Shown here: positions 1 through 5,134 of the stretch, piece by piece | How positions within the stretch are numbered: position 1 is the first letter of the stretch | Layout: each line of letters opens with the position of its first letter | Assembly: GCA_039934375.1 (NCBI GenBank) | Contig: JBDTMH010000232.1 | Coordinates: 1 to 6,942, forward strand | DNA: 6,942 nucleotides | Source of the DNA: CAISIP01 sp039934375 | GTDB taxonomy: Bacteria; Pseudomonadota; Gammaproteobacteria; Burkholderiales; Burkholderiaceae_C | Direction of reading: 5' to 3' | Notes under the pieces: generated by a model | What the model was told of the DNA's origin: nothing | What the model saw: only the letters and a program-made list of their open reading frames with translations | The model's database searches: none | Translations under genes and position numbers: made by a program

Positions 1-1
1 G

Positions 2-373
2 GCGCTGATCTCGACCGTACTGGCTGCGCTGGCGATCGGCTTTGTCGCCTCTTGGAGCGTGCTGAGCAATGCAACCGCCGCGATGCTGCTGCTGATATTC
101 CGGCCGTTTCGTGTTGGCGACCAAGTGGAGGTGCTGGAATTCAGCAACGGCTATCCGATTGGCGGCGAAGTACTCGACATGAACCTGATGTACACCACCT
201 TGCGGGCAACCGCCCCGCAAATCGCGTCCGACAGCCCCGCGGCCGCCCTGCCCGATAACGAGGCGCCATTGGTGCGCGTTCCGAACAACCTGTTCTTTCA
301 GCGGCCTTTGCGAACCCAGTCGCGGCATGCCGGAGACAGCAAGCTGCCATTCTTCAGTCGACCCAAGGGCTGA
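2..373 (+). CDS. Mechanosensitive ion channel (MscS family), C-terminal part only
   Basis: This is the 3' end of an MscS-type channel gene, reading in frame from base 2 to a TGA stop; 123 residues are visible and the start lies outside the window. MscS proteins are inner-membrane channels that open under membrane tension to release solutes during osmotic downshock. Visible residues 5-33 form the pore-lining helix (ALAIGFVASWSVLSNATAAM), rich in Ala/Gly as in MscS TM3. It is followed by the family hallmark IFRPFRVGDQVEV (32-44), then the beta domain with TTLR (65-68) and VRVPNN (91-96), matching the TTMR and VIPN blocks of E. coli MscS. Two things are odd. About 20 residues rich in Ala, Pro and Asp sit between TTLR and VRVPN, where E. 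coli has a short turn. The protein also ends only 27 residues after VPNN, so the usual alpha/beta C-terminal cytoplasmic domain is absent. Family assignment is firm; the specific subtype is not. Confidence 0.88.
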   Translation, partial: ALISTVLAALAIGFVASWSVLSNATAAMLLLIFRPFRVGDQVEVLEFSNGYPIGGEVLDMNLMYTTLRATAPQIASDSPAAALPDNEAPLVRVPNNLFFQRPLRTQSRHAGDSKLPFFSRPKG

Positions 374-400
374 ACCCGGGCCCTGGCAGGCCGTGTCAGT

Positions 401-661
401 TCAGCGGTTGATCTCGATCTTGACTTCCAGCAGGTCCAGGTTGTCCTGGCGGTCCACGTTGATCTTCACGTCTTCGTCGTTGATCTTCACGTATTTGGAC
501 AACACCGCGATCAAGTCCTTCTGCAGTTGCGGCAGGAAATCCGGAATGGCCGTGCCATTGGCGTTGCGGCCAATCCGCTCGTGCGCCAGGATCAGCTGCA
601 GCCGCTCCTTGGCGACGGAAGACGTCTTGGGTTTGGCTTTGAAAAAGCGCATCAGATCCAT
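401..661 (-). CDS. minE: Cell division topological specificity factor MinE
   Basis: MinE (86 aa; E. coli MinE is 88) stimulates the ATPase of membrane-bound MinD, displaces MinC and drives the pole-to-pole Min oscillation that confines FtsZ assembly to mid-cell. Residues 1-9 (MDLMRFFKA) can form the short N-terminal amphipathic membrane helix. Residues 14-29 (SSVAKERLQLILAHER) are the conserved anti-MinCD, MinD-contacting segment. Residues 39-86, including DFLPQLQKDLIAVLSKYV and LLEVKIEI, form the dimeric topological-specificity domain. The Met at 661 is preferred over Met4 because AGGAG lies 7 nt upstream of it. It is the last gene of minCDE, 20 nt after minD. A small insert (RNANGTAI, 32-39) precedes the DFLP block. 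Its stop faces the MscS gene stop across 27 nt. Confidence 0.97.
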   Translation of the reverse strand: MDLMRFFKAKPKTSSVAKERLQLILAHERIGRNANGTAIPDFLPQLQKDLIAVLSKYVKINDEDVKINVDRQDNLDLLEVKIEINR

Positions 662-668
662 GTCGGTA

Positions 669-673
669 CTCCT
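669..673 (-). promoter_or_regulatory. minE ribosome binding site (AGGAG)
   Basis: On the minus strand AGGAG sits 7 nt before the minE ATG, in the 20-nt minD-minE gap. It is a strong Shine-Dalgarno match at good spacing and decides between Met1 and the internal Met4 as start. Confidence 0.8.
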
Positions 674-681
674 GCGCCGCC

Positions 682-1500
682 TCAGCTTGCGCTGCTGAAG
701 ATACGCCGGAAGAAATTCTTCTTGGGTGCATCCGTGAACCGCATCGGGATTGTTTCGCCCAGAAAGCGTCCGATCACGTCGTCGTAGGCCTGGCTCACGT
801 CGGCACCCTTGATCCGGATGGCGGGCAGACCCTGGTTGGAGGCTTCAAGCACAACCTCCGATTCGGGAATCACGCCGATCAGCGGTATGCGCAGAATGTC
901 GTTGATGTCTTCCAGCGACAGCATCTGTCCTCCCTGGACACGCTGGGGGTTGTAACGCGTGATCAACAGGTGTTCCCGGATCGGCTCCCGGGCCTCGATC
1001 GCGCGCAGGGTCTTGCTGCTGAGCATGCCCAGGATACGGTCAGAGTCGCGCACCGACGACACTTCCGGGTTGGTCACGACCAGCGCCTCGTCGGCGAAAT
1101 GCATGGCCATCATGGCACCGGTCTCGATACCGGCTGGCGAGTCGCAGACGATATAGGCGAAGTCCATTGCCTTGAGCTCTTCGAGGACACGCTGTACACC
1201 GTCTTGGGTCAGCGATTCCTTGTCGCGCGTCTGCGATGCCGCCAGGATGAAAAGATTTTCCAATTGCTTGTCGCGAATCAGCGCCTGGCTGAGGTTGGCC
1301 TCCTTCTGCACGACGTTGATCAGGTCATACACCACACGGCGTTCAACACCCATGATCAGGTCCAGATTGCGCAGGCCGACGTCGAAATCGATCACCGCGG
1401 TCTTGTGGCCGCGCATGGCCAGGCCGGACGCAAAACTTGCGCTGGTCGTCGTCTTGCCGACGCCGCCTTTGCCGGAGGTCACCACCACGATTTTCGTCAT
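682..1500 (-). CDS. minD: Septum site-determining ATPase MinD
   Basis: MinD (272 aa, normal length) is a ParA/MinD-type P-loop ATPase. ATP-bound dimers attach to the inner membrane, recruit and activate MinC, and are released when MinE triggers hydrolysis. The deviant Walker A motif is complete at residues 10-18 (GKGGVGKTT), with signature lysine K11 and P-loop K16. Switch I lies in VIDFDVGLRNLD (36-47, D38 and D40) and switch II in IVCDSPAGIE (117-126, D120). TNPEVSSVRDSDR (143-155) is a further family block. The end (259-272, PKKNFFRRIFSSAS) alternates basic and aromatic residues, as expected for the C-terminal amphipathic membrane-targeting helix. The ATG at 1500 has AGGA 8 nt upstream. 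It lies 79 nt downstream of minC and 20 nt upstream of minE in one operon. Wording is closest to Burkholderiales MinD from memory. Confidence 0.98.
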   Translation of the reverse strand: MTKIVVVTSGKGGVGKTTTSASFASGLAMRGHKTAVIDFDVGLRNLDLIMGVERRVVYDLINVVQKEANLSQALIRDKQLENLFILAASQTRDKESLTQDGVQRVLEELKAMDFAYIVCDSPAGIETGAMMAMHFADEALVVTNPEVSSVRDSDRILGMLSSKTLRAIEAREPIREHLLITRYNPQRVQGGQMLSLEDINDILRIPLIGVIPESEVVLEASNQGLPAIRIKGADVSQAYDDVIGRFLGETIPMRFTDAPKKNFFRRIFSSAS

Positions 1501-1508
1501 CTGTCTGT

Positions 1509-1512
1509 TCCT
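1509..1512 (-). promoter_or_regulatory. minD ribosome binding site (AGGA)
   Basis: AGGA on the minus strand lies 8 nt before the minD ATG, inside CAGGAACAGACAG. It supports the start at 1500, which also matches the usual MinD N-terminus (MxKIVVVTSGKGG). Confidence 0.65.
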
Positions 1513-1579
1513 GTCGATAAGTGGGCTGACGCGCTACTGGGGAGGCGCGTCTGGCCCGATGGGGTTGAAATACGTTGAC

Positions 1580-2464
1580 TCAATTTTTCAGCGGTTCGAT
1601 CAGCATCTTCTCGCCGTCGAGCCGGGCCTGGGCCGGCTTGCCGCGAACTTCGTCTGCCAGGGGCTTGTCGGTGGTGCGATAGGTGCCTGCGATCGAAATC
1701 AGTTCGGGTTCCATCGCGACGGCAAAAATGCGCGCCTCGACGTCCCCGTTGGCGCCGGCAATGGCACGGCCACGCAGGGGGCCATAGACATGAATATTGC
1801 CGTCGGCAATCACTTCAGCCCCATGGCTGACCACGCCCAGTACCACCAGGTCACCACCGCGTGCATAGACCCTTTGTCCCGAGCGCAGCGGCCGATCTAT
1901 GACCATCGTCGGTGCGGGACGACCCGCGGGAGCGTCTCGGGGCAGCATCGTCACTTCGGCTGGCGTAGGGATAGCGGTTGGCGGCGGCGCCAGGAGTTCC
2001 CTGGAAAGCGCTTCGCCGAAAAGGTCGCCCACGACCGGTGCTTCAGTTGTACGCGTTTGACGAGGCTCGGCGGCCGCCGTCATTGCCTCTGGCTCCGACT
2101 CCATTTCTCCGTCTTGTTTGTTGCGCCGCGCCCTGGCCGGTACGTCCTGCTCCTCGAGCAATCCCAGGGCCTGCGCCTGTTTCAACAGCAGTCCGTTCGC
2201 ACCGACGATGGCGACAGCGCGCATGGTGTGCCGGCGCAGCAGGTTGATCAGGCGGGTCAGTTCCAACTTGTCGGCGGTGCCATCGGCGACCAGTGCCGAT
2301 ACGTTGATCAGCACCGGCGCGTTGGTGAAGAGGTCTCCCGCGTTGGCTACCCGTGCAGCCATATCCGCTTCGATCACGCCCATGTTGACGGATCGAAGGA
2401 CCAGTGAAACACCCTGGATCGTGGCACTCTTGATATCGAAAGGGGAGGTGGTAGTTCGGTTCAT
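1580..2464 (-). CDS. minC: Septum site-determining protein MinC (FtsZ assembly inhibitor)
   Basis: MinC blocks FtsZ polymer formation at the poles after recruitment by MinD. With the start at 2464 it is 294 aa, against 231 in E. coli. The N-terminal FtsZ-inhibiting domain covers about residues 7-105 (from SPFDIKSATIQGVSLVLRS to QALGLLEE). The C-terminal beta-helix, which dimerises and binds MinD, covers about 185-294. It shows the MinD-contacting RSGQ loop (194-197, in RPLRSGQRVYARGGDLVVLG) and ADGNIHVYGPLRGRA (220-234). Between them lies an about 80-residue Pro/Ala/Glu/Arg-rich linker, much longer than in E. coli; this explains the extra length. The ATG at 2464 is chosen because homology starts right after it. 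The frame stays open to an ATG at 2563, but those 33 residues look non-coding. Neither start has a clear Shine-Dalgarno. First gene of minCDE. Confidence 0.95.
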   Translation of the reverse strand: MNRTTTSPFDIKSATIQGVSLVLRSVNMGVIEADMAARVANAGDLFTNAPVLINVSALVADGTADKLELTRLINLLRRHTMRAVAIVGANGLLLKQAQALGLLEEQDVPARARRNKQDGEMESEPEAMTAAAEPRQTRTTEAPVVGDLFGEALSRELLAPPPTAIPTPAEVTMLPRDAPAGRPAPTMVIDRPLRSGQRVYARGGDLVVLGVVSHGAEVIADGNIHVYGPLRGRAIAGANGDVEARIFAVAMEPELISIAGTYRTTDKPLADEVRGKPAQARLDGEKMLIEPLKN

Positions 2465-2478
2465 CGTCTGCAAATGCA

Positions 2479-2491
2479 ATCGGCGATGCGG
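2479..2491. repeat. 13-bp direct repeat upstream of minC, copy 1
   Basis: The sequence ATCGGCGATGCGG begins 15 nt upstream of the chosen minC start and is repeated exactly at 2565-2577, 86 bp away start to start. Both copies are preceded by TGCA. It may be a regulator site or chance in GC-rich DNA. Confidence 0.5.
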
Positions 2492-2564
2492 GTCGACAGA
2501 CCCATCAGGCAGTTGGCGGTGGCAATCAATAGAGGCAACACCTTCGGTGGTGCCCGAGTGCATT

Positions 2565-2577
2565 ATCGGCGATGCGG
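2565..2577. repeat. 13-bp direct repeat upstream of minC, copy 2
   Basis: Second exact copy of ATCGGCGATGCGG, in the same orientation as the copy at 2479-2491. It overlaps the -10-like GATAAT (2562-2567, minus strand) by three bases, so a protein bound here would affect any promoter using that box. Confidence 0.5.
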
Positions 2578-2625
2578 CGGGGGCGTCCGCGGGGAAACCG
2601 AAACAGCGCGTATTTCGACCGTCAA

Positions 2626-2658
2626 TCCGGTGGCAACCGGAACCACCCGCAAAGCGGG
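2626..2658 (-). terminator. Two adjacent small hairpins after the permease gene, possible weak terminator
   Basis: Directly after the permease stop, reading on the minus strand, CCCGC-TTT-GCGGG (2646-2658) forms a 5-bp stem with a 3-nt loop. Twelve nt... specifically a TGGT-type spacer then separates it from TCCGGT-TGCC-ACCGGA (2626-2641), a 6-bp stem with a 4-nt loop. Neither is followed by a run of T, so this is not a typical intrinsic terminator. It could slow or attenuate transcription into minC, or stabilise the permease mRNA 3' end. Confidence 0.35.
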
Positions 2659-2659
2659 A

Positions 2660-3856
2660 TCAGCGCCCCAGCAGTTCGCCCACGGCCTTGAGGTGATCGA
2701 CCCTATCGCAGACCGACTTGACCATCAGCAGCACCGGTGTGCCCAGCAGCAGGCCCCACAGGCCCCACAACCAGCCAAATACGAGAACGCCGACAAATAC
2801 GGCCAGTGGATCGATCCGGCTGGCTCGGCCGGTGAGCCAGGGTGTCAGCAGGTTACCCGAGATCGCATGCAACACCAACGAAGTACCGCCGATCAACAGT
2901 GCCATATCGATATTGCCGAACTGCACGAAACCGGCCAGCGCCGAGCCTCCGGCGAGCACAATCGATCCGATGTATGGAACCAGATTGAGCACCAGTGCCA
3001 GCACCGCCCACACCGCGGCGTGTTCCAGGCCAATCAGCGCAAACGACAGGCCGGTCGCCAGTCCGACGATGGCGCTGATGAGCAGCTGCACGCGCAGGTA
3101 GCGCTGAATCTGCTCGGTGATCTCGTCGAGAGCCTGCACTGTGATCTTTCGGCGCGCGAACGTCGGTCCGGACATCCGGACCAGCTTGCGACGGAAGTTG
3201 TCACCTGAGGCGAGTACGAAGAAGCCGATGAACAGCACCACTGTGGCCTGTCCCAGTGCGGCCAGCATGTCGGGCGTGCTGGTCAGCAGGTAGTCGCTGA
3301 TGTCGACTTGCGGCCGCTCGATCTGTACCCGGGTCACGCCGCTGGCGGCAACCACTTTGCCTGCGCTGCTTTCCTTGGCCGCGCGTTCCAGCTCAGTTGC
3401 CGCCTTCTGCACCTTGTCGATCGCAGACTCCGGCTGGTAACGCCCGGCGCGCATGGATTGACGGATCTTCTGTGCCGCCGCCGGCATGGATTCAATGAAC
3501 TTGGCGGCGTCGTCGCTCAGCATCCATCCGGTGACACCCAGGCTGCCGAGCAAGCCCAGCATGACAATGCCAGCGGCCACTGCGCGAGGCAGGTGCAGCC
3601 GCTGCAGCCGGTTGACCAGCGGTGCCAGCGCGTAGCTCAGGAGCAGTCCGAGCAGTAGCGGAATCAACACCGGACTGGCCCAATGCAGCATGAATATGCA
3701 ACCCAGCGTTGCAATCACGGTCAACGACATGTTGCGCACCAGCGCGGGCCGTCGCAGCCGGACCGGGTCGGGCCCCGGCCAGGCGGCGTGGGTCGTCAGC
3801 GCGTCGTCTGGCGGTGTCGTCGATTCGCGCACGTTCGCTTTCTGGATATCGGACAT
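2660..3856 (-). CDS. AI-2E family transporter (PerM/YdiK-like membrane permease)
   Basis: This 398-aa inner-membrane protein belongs to the AI-2E (PF01594-type) family. The family includes the E. coli autoinducer-2 exporter candidate TqsA, PerM and YdiK, and sodium/proton antiporters; the substrate here cannot be read from sequence. A polar N-terminus (1-40) is followed by hydrophobic segments at about 44-80 (two), 92-113, 198-217, 256-276, 280-308, 317-333 and 350-380, giving about eight membrane passes. The 114-197 stretch is charged and helical, the large soluble loop typical of the family. The C-terminal signature is clear: NLVPYIGSIV (291-300) and GNLLTPWLTGRASRIDPLAV (334-353), followed by GWLWGLWGLLLGTPVLL (361-377). 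The ATG at 3856 lacks a clear Shine-Dalgarno; Met43 is an alternative start but would remove the whole polar N-terminus. It lies 115 nt downstream of the reductase gene and 195 nt upstream of minC. Confidence 0.92.
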   Translation of the reverse strand: MSDIQKANVRESTTPPDDALTTHAAWPGPDPVRLRRPALVRNMSLTVIATLGCIFMLHWASPVLIPLLLGLLLSYALAPLVNRLQRLHLPRAVAAGIVMLGLLGSLGVTGWMLSDDAAKFIESMPAAAQKIRQSMRAGRYQPESAIDKVQKAATELERAAKESSAGKVVAASGVTRVQIERPQVDISDYLLTSTPDMLAALGQATVVLFIGFFVLASGDNFRRKLVRMSGPTFARRKITVQALDEITEQIQRYLRVQLLISAIVGLATGLSFALIGLEHAAVWAVLALVLNLVPYIGSIVLAGGSALAGFVQFGNIDMALLIGGTSLVLHAISGNLLTPWLTGRASRIDPLAVFVGVLVFGWLWGLWGLLLGTPVLLMVKSVCDRVDHLKAVGELLGR

Positions 3857-3971
3857 GCCACAGCGTACATCGTGAGGTTGTTGCTTCTGGGGCCGGTTGT
3901 GTCAGAAAGCAGGCCGAATAGGTGCCAGCCAGACGCGCGCAAGCAGTCCGGCACACCGCAGGCGTTGGCCG
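3857..3971. other. Intergenic gap, reductase to permease
   Basis: These 115 nt separate the reductase stop from the permease start, both on the minus strand. The minus strand has CTGACA (5/6 match to a -35 box) but nothing close to TATAAT at 16-18 nt from it. I see no hairpin with a T-run, no RNA gene and no convincing small ORF. Confidence 0.5.
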
Positions 3972-5012
3972 TCATTCCTTGCCAGGTGCCTTCAGGCGAG
4001 ATTCGCCCTGGCGTGCCAGCATCCAGCCAGGGTATTCGGCCGGCAAGGCGCTGACCGCATCGAGCGCCTTCAGATCATCAGGGTCCAGCGTCAACTGGCT
4101 CGCGCCCAGATTATCCTGCAACTGGGCCGGCGTCTTCGCGCCCATGATCACGGTTGTGACCTGCGGCCGGCCGAGCAACCAGGCCAACGCCACCTGTGCC
4201 ACAGTCGCGTCGTGCCGCTTGGCGATCTCGCGCATCACGTCGACACATCGGAAGGCGCGGGGCTTGTCGATCACCGGGAAGTCGAAGCTCACGCGTCGGG
4301 AGCCGTCCGGGCCGGTGCCGTCAGCGTTGAATTTGCCGCTGAGCAATCCCCCGGCCAGCGGGCTCCACACCATCAAGCCCAGTTGCTGGTCCCGCAACAA
4401 TGGCACGACCTCGCGCTCCAGGTCGCGCCCGGCAAGGGTGTAGTAGGCTTGCACGCTTTCGAAGCGGGCCAGATTGCGTTGGTCCGAGATCCCCAGGCCT
4501 TTCATGATCTGCCAGGCCGCCATATTGCATAGGCCGATATACCGAACCTTGCCGGAGCGCACCATGTCGTTGAGTGTCGCCAGCACTTCGTCCAGGGGCG
4601 TGAGCGGGTCGTACCCATGCAATTGGTACAGGTCGATATGGTCGAGCTGAAGTCGTTTGAGGCTGGCGTCGAGCTGGTGCATCAGGTGGTAACGTGACTG
4701 TCCGCCTGCGTTGACGATCTGGTCCTTCATTACCCCATAGGCCTTGGTGGCGATCACCAGCTCGTCGCGTGGCAGCCCCAGCTTGCGGATTGCATGGCCT
4801 GTGATCGTTTCCGCATCACCCAAGCCGTAGACGTTGGCAGTGTCAAAGACGTTGACGCCGGCGTCGAACGCCTGCTTGACAAGGGCGGTGGATGCATCCT
4901 GTGTCAGCCCGCCGATGACCTTCCACATGTCCGACGTGCCCCCGAAGGTCATCGTGCCCAAACACAACTCGGAAACATACAGGCCGGTACGGCCCAGCAA
5001 GCGATAACGCAT
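3972..5012 (-). CDS. Aldo/keto reductase
   Basis: This is a 346-aa NAD(P)H-dependent oxidoreductase of the aldo/keto reductase (AKR) superfamily, a cytoplasmic (alpha/beta)8-barrel enzyme that reduces aldehydes or ketones. The N-terminus RLLGRTGLYVSELCLGTMTFGG (4-25) is typical of the bacterial group with YajO-like and glyceraldehyde-3-phosphate-reductase-like members. All four catalytic residues are visible: D57 and Y62 in FDTANVYGLG, K90 in ATKAY, and H132 in LYQLHGYD. Later blocks are VRYIGLCNM (156-164), SVQAYYTLAGRDLEREVVP (186-204) and WSPLAGGLLSGKF (216-228). The coenzyme-binding region near VIMGAKTPAQLQDNLGA (288-304) is also present. The start at 5012 is chosen over an upstream TTG at 5030 because GGAGA lies just before it and the family N-terminus follows at once. 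Substrate is unknown. It is divergent from the uvrA-like gene. Confidence 0.94.
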   Translation of the reverse strand: MRYRLLGRTGLYVSELCLGTMTFGGTSDMWKVIGGLTQDASTALVKQAFDAGVNVFDTANVYGLGDAETITGHAIRKLGLPRDELVIATKAYGVMKDQIVNAGGQSRYHLMHQLDASLKRLQLDHIDLYQLHGYDPLTPLDEVLATLNDMVRSGKVRYIGLCNMAAWQIMKGLGISDQRNLARFESVQAYYTLAGRDLEREVVPLLRDQQLGLMVWSPLAGGLLSGKFNADGTGPDGSRRVSFDFPVIDKPRAFRCVDVMREIAKRHDATVAQVALAWLLGRPQVTTVIMGAKTPAQLQDNLGASQLTLDPDDLKALDAVSALPAEYPGWMLARQGESRLKAPGKE

Positions 5013-5018
5013 TTCGTT

Positions 5019-5023
5019 TCTCC
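5019..5023 (-). promoter_or_regulatory. Aldo/keto reductase ribosome binding site (GGAGA)
   Basis: GGAGA on the minus strand, with GGAG ending 7 nt before the ATG at 5012. It fixes that ATG as start; the in-frame TTG at 5030 would place this site inside the coding region. Confidence 0.8.
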
Positions 5024-5045
5024 GGATCAAGTGAGGAAGCCATCA

Positions 5046-5054
5046 AATCTAGCA
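5046..5054 (-). promoter_or_regulatory. Possible extended -10 element for the aldo/keto reductase
   Basis: The minus strand reads TGCTAGATT, an extended -10 pattern (TGn followed by TAGATT, 4/6 to TATAAT), about 34 nt upstream of the reductase ATG. No good -35 box is seen at 16-18 nt. Weak, listed because position and orientation fit. Confidence 0.25.
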
Positions 5055-5099
5055 CCGTGCGATGAAAGCCCTACGCAACGCCACGATCATCGGGCTATC

Positions 5100-5105
5100 T
5101 AGAAT
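5100..5105 (+). promoter_or_regulatory. Possible -10 box for the uvrA-like gene
   Basis: TAGAAT matches TATAAT at 5 of 6 positions and lies 29 nt before the ATG, giving a short leader. No recognisable -35 box is at the usual distance, and no LexA (CTG-N10-CAG type) operator is seen in the 122-nt divergent gap. SOS control, known for canonical uvrA in many bacteria, is therefore not supported by this sequence. Confidence 0.3.
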
Positions 5106-5134
5106 GCTTGGCCTCTTCCAGAAAGCAAGTCACC

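Larger units (their letters stand above)
2465..2659 (-). promoter_or_regulatory. Permease-minC intergenic region, likely minCDE promoter region
   Basis: This 195-nt gap is the largest in the window and the natural place for the minCDE promoter. On the minus strand it holds TTGACG (2620-2625), a 5/6 match to a sigma70 -35 box, but no good -10 at 16-18 nt. It also holds GATAAT (2562-2567), a 5/6 match to a -10 box, without a good -35. No single convincing promoter can be called. Two small hairpins lie just after the permease stop, and a 13-bp sequence is repeated nearer to minC. Read-through from the permease gene is also possible. Confidence 0.35.

Noticed and set aside
1172..2407. A 411-codon open frame on the plus strand opposite minD and minC
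   Set aside because: It spans the minC-minD gap and both genes in antisense, is Ser/Arg/Thr-rich with no family likeness, and conflicts with two certain genes.
2465..2563. A 33-residue N-terminal extension of MinC from an ATG at 2563
   Set aside because: The extra residues (MHSGTTEGVASIDCHRQLPD and on) have no MinC likeness, have no ribosome site, and contain one of the 13-bp direct repeats; homology begins just after the ATG at 2464.
2751..2768. Tandem 9-bp repeat (AGGCCCCAC twice) in the permease gene
   Set aside because: It encodes the repeated Trp-Gly-Leu of the conserved GWLWGLWGLLLG segment, so protein sequence explains it.
5084..5092. Small palindrome CGATCATCG in the divergent gap
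   Set aside because: Four-base arms around one base are expected often by chance, and it matches no operator I know, including LexA.
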